Shown here one piece after another: positions 23,373 through 33,613 of a stretch of 64,000 nucleotides of DNA. Positions within the stretch are counted from its first letter, which is position 1, and every line of letters begins with the position of its first letter. Position numbers and translations under genes: made by a program. The stretch is from Streptomyces sp. NA02950 (GTDB lineage: Bacteria > Actinomycetota > Actinomycetes > Streptomycetales > Streptomycetaceae): assembly GCF_013364155.1 (NCBI RefSeq), contig NZ_CP054916.1, forward strand, positions 4,833,001 to 4,897,000. The letters run 5' to 3'. Under the pieces are notes generated by a model. That model had not been told where the DNA came from, ran no database searches, and was given only the letters and a program-made list of their open reading frames with translations.

Positions 23373-23795
23373 GTGACGGACCAGGACCGGACCGGCGGGC
23401 GCGGGCCCGGCCGGCCCCGGCGCCCCCGTCGACGCGGTCAGGGCGAGCTGGAGGCGCAGGTGCTCGGGGCGCTGCACCGGGCGCCGGGCCCGGTGACCGC
23501 CGCCTGGGTGCAGGAACGGCTGGAGGGCGACCTCGCCTACACCACGGTGATGACCATCCTGTCCCGGCTGCGGGCCAAGCAGGCCGTGACCCGTGAGCGC
23601 GCGGGGCGGTCCTTCGTCTGGCGGGCGGCCTCGGACGAGGCGGGGCTCGCGGCGCTGCGGATGCGGCGGGTGCTGGACGGCCAGGACGACCGCGGAGCGG
23701 TGCTCGCCAGCTTTGTGACGGGGCTGAGCCACGACGACGGGCGGCTGCTGCGCGATCTGCTGAACGACGCCACGGAGGAGCCGGAGGAGGGCTGA
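23373..23795 (+). CDS. BlaI/MecI/CopY-family repressor
   Basis: 140 residues from GTG 23373, with AAGGAG 6 nt upstream. Winged-helix core: GELEAQVLGALHRAPGPVTA, then LEGDLAYTTVMTILSRLRAK and AGRSFVWRA. The tail (SFVTGLSHDDGRLLRDLLND) is the usual dimerisation part. BlaI-type repressors bind TACA-N-TGTA dyads and are often removed by a partner M56 peptidase. No intact M56 gene follows; only a short, probably decayed stretch does. Two CTACA-N4-TGTAG dyads lie upstream of the terB-like gene (24615-24644). Confidence 0.9.
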   Translation: MTDQDRTGGRGPGRPRRPRRRGQGELEAQVLGALHRAPGPVTAAWVQERLEGDLAYTTVMTILSRLRAKQAVTRERAGRSFVWRAASDEAGLAALRMRRVLDGQDDRGAVLASFVTGLSHDDGRLLRDLLNDATEEPEEG

Positions 23796-24105
23796 GCGGT
23801 GGGGGCGTCTTCCTCCCGCTGGACCTGCCGCGGTGCGGCCAGGCTGCTGCGCCGCGCACGGGTGCGGCGGGCGGTGCGGGGACCCGCTGGTCCGGACGCC
23901 CGTGAGCGACGCGCCTGATCGCCCCATGGGCGGGCCCATCTGACCGCTCGCCATCACCTCTTCCTGCCTGCCGCCCGGCTCGCGGCGCGGGCCGGTCCGC
24001 TGCCGGACGGCTGGTCGGACGCCGCCCGGGAGGTCGGGGGACGGCCGGGTGACGGCGCGCGGTCGGCGGGGCCGCGCCCCGCGGTAGCCGGGCGCCGCTC
24101 GGCCG
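23796..24105. other. Non-coding gap, possible remnant of an M56 peptidase gene
   Basis: No intact frame is found. Just after the BlaI stop, one frame reads GVFLPLDLP, similar to the start of M56 (BlaR1-like) peptidases, but it leaves frame soon. The remainder gives no recognisable protein. A decayed partner gene is possible but weakly supported. Confidence 0.25.
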
Positions 24106-24561
24106 TTACAGGTCGAACTCGGCCGGGGGCAGGTCCAGGGCGGAGCACGCCTCGCGGACCACGGCCTGTTCGGTCGTGTCGAAGTCACCGTCGGCGCCGC
24201 CGATGACGATGCCGATCTGGACGACGGCACGGGCCTCGGCGGGCTTCTTCCGGGCCTTGGCCACCTCCTGGAGGACGCTGACCTTGCCGAGGTCGAAGTC
24301 GGCGACGAGCTGGTCCAGATATGCGTCGAACCGCCGCTGGAGGTCGTCGGCGGGGAAGTTCTGGAGCACCTCATTGGTGGCGATCAGCTGGGCGACGCGC
24401 TGCCGTTCGGCCGGGTCGACCGAGCCGTCCGCCGCGGCCACCAGCGCGCACATCGCCATGCTCGCGTCGCGGAACGCTCCGCTCTTCAAGTCGTTCTTCT
24501 TGGCGAGCAGCTGAGTCTGCATCGTCTGGGCGGAGTCCTTGATGCGGTCCCACAGGGCCAT
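24106..24561 (-). CDS. TerB-family protein
   Basis: 151 residues from ATG 24561 with GGAG 6 nt upstream; ATG 24567 is an alternative. The TerB fold is evident: helical, acidic, with AMCALVAAADGSVDPAER near 38 and GIVIGGADGDFDTTEQ near 118, both EF-hand-like acidic loops conserved in the family. TerB proteins are tied to tellurite resistance and stress or phage defence at the membrane; single copies in Streptomyces are common. Two palindromic dyads at 24615-24644 lie upstream and probably control it. Confidence 0.9.
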   Translation of the reverse strand: MALWDRIKDSAQTMQTQLLAKKNDLKSGAFRDASMAMCALVAAADGSVDPAERQRVAQLIATNEVLQNFPADDLQRRFDAYLDQLVADFDLGKVSVLQEVAKARKKPAEARAVVQIGIVIGGADGDFDTTEQAVVREACSALDLPPAEFDL

Positions 24562-24614
24562 AACCACTCCATCGGGGTTCGTCGTTCGGGGTCGTCGGTC
24601 GGACGGCGTTGCAT

Positions 24615-24644
24615 CTACATCATTGTAGATCTACAGCACTGTAG
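24615..24644. promoter_or_regulatory. Tandem CTACA-N4-TGTAG dyads upstream of terB
   Basis: CTACATCATTGTAG (24615-24628) and CTACAGCACTGTAG (24631-24644) are two related palindromes 16 bp apart. The TACA/TGTA half-sites are those bound by BlaI/MecI repressors, and a BlaI gene lies 0.8 kb away. They sit 54 bp from the terB-like start, over its likely promoter. Confidence 0.6.
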
Positions 24645-24747
24645 AAGCTAACAGGCCGGCAGACGCGCAAACGGCGGTACGCAAGTGAGTACGCAAGAGG
24701 TGAGCCATTCCGGGCGCGGGCGCACGGGCGCCACTAGGGTCCGTGGA

Positions 24748-25962
24748 ATGCCTCACTCCGCATCCTTACGTCCCGGACGTCGGGACCGTGACGCGTTCTT
24801 CGACAATGCCAAGTACGCGGCGATCGTGCTGGTGGCGATGGGTCACGCATGGGAGCCGCTGGGGAGCGGCAGCAGAGCGGCGGCCGCCCTCTACCTCTTC
24901 GTCTACACCTTCCACATGCCGGCCTTCATCCTCATCTCCGGCTACTTCTCCCGGAGTTTCGACCTCCGGCCGGACCGGCTGCGGCGCCTGGTCACCGGGG
25001 TCGCCGTGCCGTACGTCCTCTTCGAGGCCGCCTACAGCCTCTTCAAGCGCTGGGCGGACGACGATCCGTCCCATCCGGTCAGCCTGCTCGATCCCTGGTA
25101 TCTGACCTGGTTCCTGATCGCGCTGTTCGTCTGGCGGCTGACCACCCCGCTGTGGCGGATCGCCCGCCGTCCGCTGGCCCTGGCCCTCACCATCGCCGCG
25201 CTGGCCGCCTGCTCCCCCGACATCGGTGACGACCTCGACCTCCAACGGGTGCTCCAGTTCCTGCCGTTCTTCGTCCTCGGCCTCCAGTTGCGGCCCGAGC
25301 ACTTCCGGATGGTGCGGCGGCCCGCGGTGCGGTGGGCGTCGGTGCCGGTCGTCGCCACCGCGCTGGTCTTCGCCTACTGGGCGGTGCCGCGGATGAACGC
25401 GGCCTGGCTCTACCGCCGCGACAGCGCGCAGGAGCTCGGCGCGCCCTGGTGGAGCGGGGCGGTGATAACACTGGCGCTCTTCGGCTGCTCAATGTTGCTC
25501 ACCGCGTGCTTCCTGGCCTGGGTGCCGGGCCGCCGGATGTGGTGCACCGCGCTGGGCGCGGGGACGCTGTACGGCTATCTGCTGCACGGCTTCCTCATCA
25601 AGGGCTCCCGTTTCTGGGGCTGGTACGACCATCCCTGGGTGCACCGGCCCGCGGGGGAGATCGCGGTGACGGTGCTGGCCGTGGCCGTGGTGACCGCGCT
25701 GTGCGCACCGCCCGTGCAGCGGCTGTTCCGGTTCGCGATGGAGCCGAGGATGGAGTGGGCCTTCCGGCCCTACGCGCCCGAGGCGCCGCCCGCCCGTGCG
25801 CGGACGGTGCCGCCCCAGGCGAGCAGAGCGGGCGCCCTCCACGGATCCGGGACGGCACAGCGGTCCGGGACCTGGCACCGTTACGGGACCTGGCACGGGT
25901 ACGACTCCGGACAGCGGGCCGGGACCGGACAGCGGGCCGAAAACCACCGGCCGTTCATGTGA
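24748..25962 (+). CDS. Acyltransferase family 3 membrane protein
   Basis: 404 residues from ATG 24748. About ten membrane helices are visible. DNAKYAAIVLVAMGHAWEPL near 20 and FVYTFHMPAFILISGYF near 60 are the start motifs of the acyltransferase_3 / OafA-like family that acylates surface glycans. TAGGGT at 24735 lies 7 nt before the ATG, suggesting a leaderless mRNA. The last 70 residues are a repetitive Gly/Thr/Arg/Tyr-rich tail (GTWHRYGTWHGYDSGQRAG) outside the family norm. The substrate is unknown. Confidence 0.85.
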   Translation: MPHSASLRPGRRDRDAFFDNAKYAAIVLVAMGHAWEPLGSGSRAAAALYLFVYTFHMPAFILISGYFSRSFDLRPDRLRRLVTGVAVPYVLFEAAYSLFKRWADDDPSHPVSLLDPWYLTWFLIALFVWRLTTPLWRIARRPLALALTIAALAACSPDIGDDLDLQRVLQFLPFFVLGLQLRPEHFRMVRRPAVRWASVPVVATALVFAYWAVPRMNAAWLYRRDSAQELGAPWWSGAVITLALFGCSMLLTACFLAWVPGRRMWCTALGAGTLYGYLLHGFLIKGSRFWGWYDHPWVHRPAGEIAVTVLAVAVVTALCAPPVQRLFRFAMEPRMEWAFRPYAPEAPPARARTVPPQASRAGALHGSGTAQRSGTWHRYGTWHGYDSGQRAGTGQRAENHRPFM

Positions 25963-26002
25963 CTAATCGGGCTGTCGGATATCCGATCCGGACCCCGGGT
26001 AG

Positions 26003-28342
<2,340 letters not shown>

Positions 28343-28417
28343 AACCGTGCTGCGGTACGGCCGGGCCCGCCCCGGGAGACCCTTGCCTGGCCGGTGCGAG
28401 GGGCGCAAGCTGGTGAT

Positions 28418-29200
28418 ATGGGTGCTCAGGCGGGCCCTACGCTCATCACCTCCGTACAGCGAGCCTTCCGCTTGATGGAAGCCGTGGGCGCACATGAGGG
28501 CGGTGCGCCGGCGAAGCTGCTGGCACGTGAGGTGGGGCTGCCCCTGGCCACCACCTACCACCTGCTGCGGACCCTGGCGCACGACGGCTATGTGAACCGG
28601 CTGCCCGACGGCGGCTTTGTGATCGGCGACAAGCTGCACTCCCTCCAGACCGGCGCCCAGGGCCAGGCGCTGCTGTCCCGTGTCCGCCCCGCCCTCGCCG
28701 CACTGCGCGACGAGCTGTCGGCCGCCGTCTACCTCACCTTCTACGAGGACGGCGAGATCCGGGTCGCGGAGATCGCGGACGGTCCGCGGGCGCCGCGGGT
28801 CGATCTGTGGGTGGGGTTCGAGGACGCCGGGCACGCCACCGCGCTGGGCAAATGTGTACTGCGCGAGCTGGATGACGACGCCCGCCACGACTACCTCTCC
28901 CGCCATCCGCTCGCCGGACTCACTCCCCGGACCGTCACCCGCCCCGCCGAGTTGCTGCGCCGTCTCGACGTCAGGCCCCAGCCCTCGCTCGTGGCGGACG
29001 TGGAGGAGTACGCGCTCGGCACGGTCTGCTTCGCGGTGCCGGTGTACAGCGGGGACCGGCTCGGCTCGCTCGGGATCTCCCTGCGGGCGGACCGGGTCGC
29101 GCCGCTCACCCGTGGCGACGACGAGCGGCTGGAACGGGTCCGGAAGCGGCTGCTCCCCACCGCGGACCGGGTGACCAGGGGTCTTTCGCTCACTATCTGA
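28418..29200 (+). CDS. IclR-family transcriptional regulator
   Basis: 260 residues; ATG 28418 is preferred over 28394. Winged helix at 8-75 (SVQRAFRLMEAVGAHEGG, LPLATTYHLLRTLAHDGYV), then the IclR effector domain (ALGKCVLRELDDDARHDYL, LVADVEEYALGTVCFAVPV). The family usually controls catabolic genes in response to small carboxylates. Neighbours give no clear target; the PP2C gene follows after 116 bp in the same direction. Confidence 0.9.
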   Translation: MGAQAGPTLITSVQRAFRLMEAVGAHEGGAPAKLLAREVGLPLATTYHLLRTLAHDGYVNRLPDGGFVIGDKLHSLQTGAQGQALLSRVRPALAALRDELSAAVYLTFYEDGEIRVAEIADGPRAPRVDLWVGFEDAGHATALGKCVLRELDDDARHDYLSRHPLAGLTPRTVTRPAELLRRLDVRPQPSLVADVEEYALGTVCFAVPVYSGDRLGSLGISLRADRVAPLTRGDDERLERVRKRLLPTADRVTRGLSLTI

Positions 29201-29316
29201 AAACGTGGCCCTTGCCGCGAGTATGGAATCGCTGTTTCTCTGGATGAAACGGACAAACGGATGTCCGTCCCCTCCCCGAGTAGAGCCCGAGTGGGAAAGA
29301 GAGCAGCGAAACAGGC

Positions 29317-30432
29317 ATGATCCACGCCCCCATCCTCCGGAGTGACCCGGACCGGTCCCCTGCCCCCGCGCAACTCGCGGCCGCGGTTCCCGTGCTGATC
29401 ATCGGCGGGGTCGCCCTGCTGGATGTTCTCACCGGATCAGGGATGAGCTGGCTGCCGCTGCTCGCCGTCGGCCCGGCGCTGGCCGCCGCGTTCCGCGGAC
29501 CGTGGGGGGTGCTGCGGATCGGGCTGCTGGCCGTGGCCGTCGGCGGGTTCCTGAGCGCCCAGAGCGACACTCCGGTACGGGGCCGGGCGATCATGCTGGC
29601 CGCGGTGGCCGCCGTCACCCTGGCGAGCTGTCTGGCCAGCCTGTTGCGGCGGCGCCGGGAACGGGTGCTGGCGGCCGTCCGCTCGGTCGCCGAGGCGGCC
29701 CAGAACGCCCTGCTCAGGCCGGTGCCCGCACGCGTCGGACAGTTCCAGGTGGCGGTCCGCTACAGCGCCGCAGCCGCGGAGGCCCGGGTCGGCGGCGATC
29801 TCTACGCGCTGGTGCCCAGCCCGTACGGGGTCCGGGTGATCGTCGGGGATGTGCGGGGCAAGGGGCTGCCCGCGGTGTCCACCGCCGCCCTGGTGCTCGG
29901 TGTCTTCCGCGAGGCCGCCTACGACGAGCCCGATCTGCTGGACGTCGTCGGCCGGATCGAACGCAGCCTGGCGCGCAACCTCGCCCCCGACGACTTCGTC
30001 ACCGCCGTGGTCGCCGGATACCCCCGGTCCGGCCGGATGGAGATCGTCAACTGCGGTCACGCCCCGCCGCTGCTGGTCAACCGGTCCGGTGTGGTGGCCG
30101 TCGAGCCGACCCGCCCGGCCCCGCCGCTGGGGCTGGCATCGCTGGGCGGTGAACTGCCCAGCCTCCAGCTGGTGCCGTTCGACGACGGGGACCAGATGCT
30201 CCTCTACACCGACGGGGTCATCGAGGCGCGGAACCACGGCCGGGAGTACTTCCCCCTGATGGAGCGGGTGCCGCGGCACATCTGCGACGAGCCGTCCCGG
30301 ACGCTCGCCGCCCTCCACGACGATCTGCTGGAGCACGTGGGCGGACGGCTCCACGACGACGCCGCGCTGCTGCTGCTCCGCAAGCCGGTCACCAGCGGTG
30401 TGCCCGCCCCGGCACAGGCTCCGCTGAACTGA
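29317..30432 (+). CDS. Membrane PP2C (SpoIIE-type) serine phosphatase
   Basis: 371 residues. The first 110 contain about four membrane helices. The rest is a PP2C/SpoIIE phosphatase: VGGDLYALV near 150, VGDVRGKGL near 172, NCGHAPPLL near 245, YTDGVIEAR near 290, and DDAALLLLR at the end. The metal-binding Asp residues are present. Streptomyces has many such enzymes acting on anti-sigma-factor antagonists in stress signalling. There is no PAS, GAF or kinase domain and no adjacent sigma factor, so the partner is unknown. Confidence 0.9.
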   Translation: MIHAPILRSDPDRSPAPAQLAAAVPVLIIGGVALLDVLTGSGMSWLPLLAVGPALAAAFRGPWGVLRIGLLAVAVGGFLSAQSDTPVRGRAIMLAAVAAVTLASCLASLLRRRRERVLAAVRSVAEAAQNALLRPVPARVGQFQVAVRYSAAAAEARVGGDLYALVPSPYGVRVIVGDVRGKGLPAVSTAALVLGVFREAAYDEPDLLDVVGRIERSLARNLAPDDFVTAVVAGYPRSGRMEIVNCGHAPPLLVNRSGVVAVEPTRPAPPLGLASLGGELPSLQLVPFDDGDQMLLYTDGVIEARNHGREYFPLMERVPRHICDEPSRTLAALHDDLLEHVGGRLHDDAALLLLRKPVTSGVPAPAQAPLN

Positions 30433-30454
30433 ACGGGCCCCCTGGGGCACCGCG

Positions 30455-30856
30455 TCACCGCGCCCCGGAGCGGGGGAGCAGTCCCCGCTCCAGGGCGATG
30501 ACCACGGCGCGGGTGCGGTCGTCGGTGTCCAGCTTGGCGAAGATCCGCGGCAGATGGGGCCTGACCGTGGCCTCCGCGACGCAGAGCCGCCGGCCGGTGT
30601 CCGCGTTGGACAGACCGTCGGCGACGGCGCCCAGCACATCCGGCTCGCGTGCGGTCAGCGCGGCCTGGACCGGGCGGCGCATCCGCGCCACCAGCTTCTC
30701 CGCGACGCGCGGGGCGAGCACCGTCTCGCCGCGTGACGCCGCGTGGATGGCGTCCGCCAGCTGGTCCCGGGTGGTGTCCTTCAGGAGATAGCCGATGGCA
30801 TCCGCCAGGGGGTGCCGCGCGCTCAGCCGAGCGGCCCGCACAGGGAGTTCTCTCAT
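30455..30856 (-). pseudogene. Truncated NarL/LuxR-family response regulator
   Basis: The 133-codon frame holds the end of a receiver domain (IGYLLKDTTRDQLADAIHAA) and a LuxR-type helix-turn-helix (LTAREPDVLGAVADGLSNAD). The receiver domain with its phospho-acceptor Asp is missing: upstream sequence leads straight to an unrelated gene. HTH positions that are normally conserved (REREVL, KTHL) are altered. It looks like a decaying remnant without a partner kinase. It may still be translated, but signalling is unlikely. Confidence 0.75.
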
Positions 30857-30921
30857 GCCATCGATCCTGGTCAGCGGCGTCCGCGGCGGACAGGCCCGGC
30901 CGGAGATCCCGTCGGCCGCCG

Positions 30922-31389
30922 TCAGCGACTCTGGTGCTCAACCGCATGGACCAGCCGTGGCCACAGCTGCGAGATACGGGCCCAGCCGGATCCGTTGTCG
31001 AAGAGCAGCGCGTTGCCCTCCCGCAGCGGGGAGAGCCGCCGCGCCTCGTAGACGGTCTCCCCGTCGAGTGTCACGGCGACGTCCAGGTCGCGGACCTCGT
31101 CCAGCCGGAACCCCGGCCGGGGCGGCAGGAGACCGATCATGCCCGGTACGACGGACAGCCGTACCAGCAGCAGGGCGCGGACCGGCAGTCCGGTGCCGGG
31201 GTCGGTCGCGTTGAACTCGCAGCGCACGTCCAGCCGGTAGCCTTTGTCCCACCACTCCCCCTGGAAGGACGCCGTGGAGTGGAACACCAGCCGCCGCCGC
31301 GGTCGCTCCAGCGGGATCGTGAGCGTGAGCGGGTAAGGGCTCTCGGCCGTGTCGAGCCAGCTCCTCAGAAAGGCCCCGGCCAGATCCAC
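30922..31389 (-). CDS. Unknown protein, last gene of the GTPase operon
   Basis: 155 residues from GTG 31389, overlapping the upstream gene by 25 bp, so it is translationally coupled. Beta-rich and soluble (LTLTIPLERPRRRLVFHS, YRLDVRCEFNATDPGTG), without membrane segments. No family is recognised. Position at the end of a run of GTPase-linked genes suggests an adaptor or target-recognition subunit. The downstream limit is the remnant regulator, so the operon ends here. Confidence 0.72.
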   Translation of the reverse strand: MDLAGAFLRSWLDTAESPYPLTLTIPLERPRRRLVFHSTASFQGEWWDKGYRLDVRCEFNATDPGTGLPVRALLLVRLSVVPGMIGLLPPRPGFRLDEVRDLDVAVTLDGETVYEARRLSPLREGNALLFDNGSGWARISQLWPRLVHAVEHQSR

Positions 31390-32216
31390 AGCGCCCCCGC
31401 CAGCAGCAGGAGCAGAAGCAGCAAAAGGGCGGTCAGCGCGGCCGGAACCACCGCCGACCGCCCCTTCGCTTTTGGGGCGTCGTAGGCCAACTCCCCTGCC
31501 CGGCCGGTAAGTTCCTCCAGCGGCATGGCGGCGTCGCCGACCAGACCCCCTTCGACCAGCACCGCCAGCCGCCCCGAGGTCAGCTCGGCGACGTCCTCCG
31601 CCGCGGACACCAGATTGAGCAGATGGGCTTGGCCGTTCTCCTTCCCGGCCAGCAGCGCGGACAGCCGGGCGAGGAAGGCCGCCGGGGCGCCGGGGGCGGA
31701 CCGCCCGGCGATCCAGCGCCGGGCGGACGGCTCCCCGGAGCCCTCCGGTTCCGCGCCCGTCACGGCGGACAGCGCGGCGCGCAGTCGGTCGGTGAACTCC
31801 TCGCGCTCGGGGAGGAGTTCATGGGGGCGGGCGGCCAGCAGCCGGTCGACGTCCGCGGTGGGGCAGACCCCGTCGAGAACATCGGACAGGGTGCCGCGCC
31901 CGTCCGGCGCGGCGGCGAGGTCGGCCAGCCACCGGGAGGCCAGCGCCGCCGCAACGGCCTCGTCGGAACCGCCTCCCGACTCCCCCTCCAGGACGAGGGT
32001 GTAACAGATCAGCGTACCCACCGAGTCGGTCCGGACCGACGGGATCCCGCTGATCAGCACCCGCCAGCGGCCGTCCTCCGCCACGGCGAGCAGACAGGGC
32101 CGCTCCACGGCGGTGACGTCCGCGTACCGGTCCCACCAGCGCTCCTCCGGCGCCGAGTTGAGGAATCCGTAGTCGAGTGAACGCGGCACCCCTCGGGTCC
32201 GCAGATACATGCGCAC
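31365..32216 (-). CDS. Putative GTPase-associated (GAP1-like) membrane protein
   Basis: 283 residues from GTG 32216, with GGAGG 5 nt upstream. The N-terminal 90 residues (RTRGVPRSLDYGFLNSAPEERW, LISGIPSVRTDSVGTLICYTLV, shown in part) resemble GTPase-associated proteins coded beside TRAFAC GTPases in bacterial conflict operons. A helical middle follows, and a single transmembrane helix ends the chain (LLLLLLLLLAGALWIW). It would sit on the inner membrane with the N-terminus in the cytoplasm. Family placement is tentative; the operon link to the GTPase is clear from the 15-bp gap. Confidence 0.65.
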   Translation of the reverse strand: MRMYLRTRGVPRSLDYGFLNSAPEERWWDRYADVTAVERPCLLAVAEDGRWRVLISGIPSVRTDSVGTLICYTLVLEGESGGGSDEAVAAALASRWLADLAAAPDGRGTLSDVLDGVCPTADVDRLLAARPHELLPEREEFTDRLRAALSAVTGAEPEGSGEPSARRWIAGRSAPGAPAAFLARLSALLAGKENGQAHLLNLVSAAEDVAELTSGRLAVLVEGGLVGDAAMPLEELTGRAGELAYDAPKAKGRSAVVPAALTALLLLLLLLLAGALWIWPGPF

Positions 32217-32231
32217 AGGGTCCTCCGACGG

Positions 32232-33386
32232 TCAGCTCAGATGGTGCAGACGGGTTCCGGTCTGCCGTGCCGCCAGGGCGGCGAGCACATCGAAGAGGGA
32301 CTGGGTGGTCCGTTCCGACTCCGCCAGCAGCCCTTCGTCCTGCGCGGCGACGCGTCTGCGGCGGTCCCGCTCACCGTTGAGGTTGAGCCACAGATCGCGG
32401 AAGAAGCCCTCGCGCACCTCGGCATGGTTCCGCGAGTACGCCGCGGTGGTCCTGCGCCACGTTGTCGTCCGCTCGCTCTGCGTCCGCGCCGTGTCCACGA
32501 GTTGCCGGCAGAGCAGGCTGATCAGGTCGTCCAGTCCCTTGCGGACGATCCTCCCGGGCGGCCGGACCCGGTACTTGGGCACCAGGGCGAGACCGCCGGG
32601 CGAGGTCGTATGCGGCGTCCAGCGGGCCGACACCAGCTCCACACAGCCGAAGGTGTCGATCGGCAGATAGCGGATCGACGCATGCGGCGCGGCCTCCCGC
32701 ACCGCCTCCAGCACCTCGCTGAACTGGTCGGTGATCCGCTCCCGGAGCTGTGCGGCCTGGTTCTGGAGGCTTCCGCTGTCGGACAGATAGGTCTCGCACT
32801 TGACCGGACAAAAGATGATCAGCGCAGGTTCGTCCTGCCGCTCCCGGCGGTTCTTGGCCCAGCGCAGGATCACCTGCTTGATCTGGAACACCGCCAGATG
32901 CGAGCTGAGCAGCGGTGCGTACTCCTCACCGGAGTCCATGACCAGCACCGAGTCGATCGGCAGCAGCAGGACGGAGCTGTCGGCGAGGAACTCCTCGCAC
33001 TCGTTCCACCTCTGCTCATGGCCCGTGCCCGCGCCACCGTCCTCCAGCCAGCCGCCCGGATAGTCGAGGATGTCGAAGCGGATCCTCAGATCCTGCCCCC
33101 GCGCCTCCAGCAGCAGATGGAAGTAGGAGGGATCGGGGGTGCTGGGCACCAGTCCGGGCATGAAGACCCGGGCCTTCAGCGCCCCGGTGACCATGTTGTA
33201 CGTGGCCGCGAGCCGGTTGGCGGTCGGCCGGTCGGCGCTGTGCAGCAGCACCGAGGCGTCCTGGGCCAGCATCTGCTGGCCTTCGGTGAGCAGGCTGGCG
33301 ATCAGGGTGCTCTTCCCCACCCGGCTGGGTGCCAGCAGGCCGATCTTGTAGGCGAAGACCGGGCGGTTGTCGTCCGTCACCGTCAC
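32232..33386 (-). CDS. P-loop GTPase of conflict-system type
   Basis: 384 residues from GTG 33386. Walker A is LAPSRVGKSTLIASL near 20, followed by DILDYPGGWL near 110 as the switch II/Walker B region. The fold and motifs suit TRAFAC GTPases such as the 'double GTPase' proteins of NTP-dependent conflict systems. The last 100 residues are helical and Arg-rich. The AAGGTAGGG ribosome site lies just inside the IS110 boundary, so the insertion spares the coding region but cuts it off from the dynamin-like gene upstream. Confidence 0.78.
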   Translation of the reverse strand: MTVTDDNRPVFAYKIGLLAPSRVGKSTLIASLLTEGQQMLAQDASVLLHSADRPTANRLAATYNMVTGALKARVFMPGLVPSTPDPSYFHLLLEARGQDLRIRFDILDYPGGWLEDGGAGTGHEQRWNECEEFLADSSVLLLPIDSVLVMDSGEEYAPLLSSHLAVFQIKQVILRWAKNRRERQDEPALIIFCPVKCETYLSDSGSLQNQAAQLRERITDQFSEVLEAVREAAPHASIRYLPIDTFGCVELVSARWTPHTTSPGGLALVPKYRVRPPGRIVRKGLDDLISLLCRQLVDTARTQSERTTTWRRTTAAYSRNHAEVREGFFRDLWLNLNGERDRRRRVAAQDEGLLAESERTTQSLFDVLAALAARQTGTRLHHLS

Positions 33387-33409
33387 TGGTCCCTACCTTC
33401 TTGATCGGG

Positions 33410-33613
33410 CTGAGCGAGCCATTCGTAGGGTTGGCTCACCCAGGGGCGCTGGGTGTGGCTATCACTGGTCTGCCGCTCGTGGCTCGGGAGGATTGGCCGC
33501 CCGGCGCCCCACGACGACTCGGCCGCCAATTGGGAAATGCGACAAGATCGCTTTGTAGGGACTCGTCGGCGAGGTCGTCTGTGGGACACGGCACGACGAC
33601 GATCAGGAGAGCG
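33410..33613 (+). ncRNA. Candidate bridge RNA region of the IS110 element
   Basis: IS110-group elements transcribe a structured guide ('bridge') RNA from the non-coding left end, upstream of the transposase. It pairs with target and donor DNA. This 200-bp stretch is the only sizeable non-coding part of the element. I have not identified its loops with confidence, so the call rests on position and family knowledge. Confidence 0.4.
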
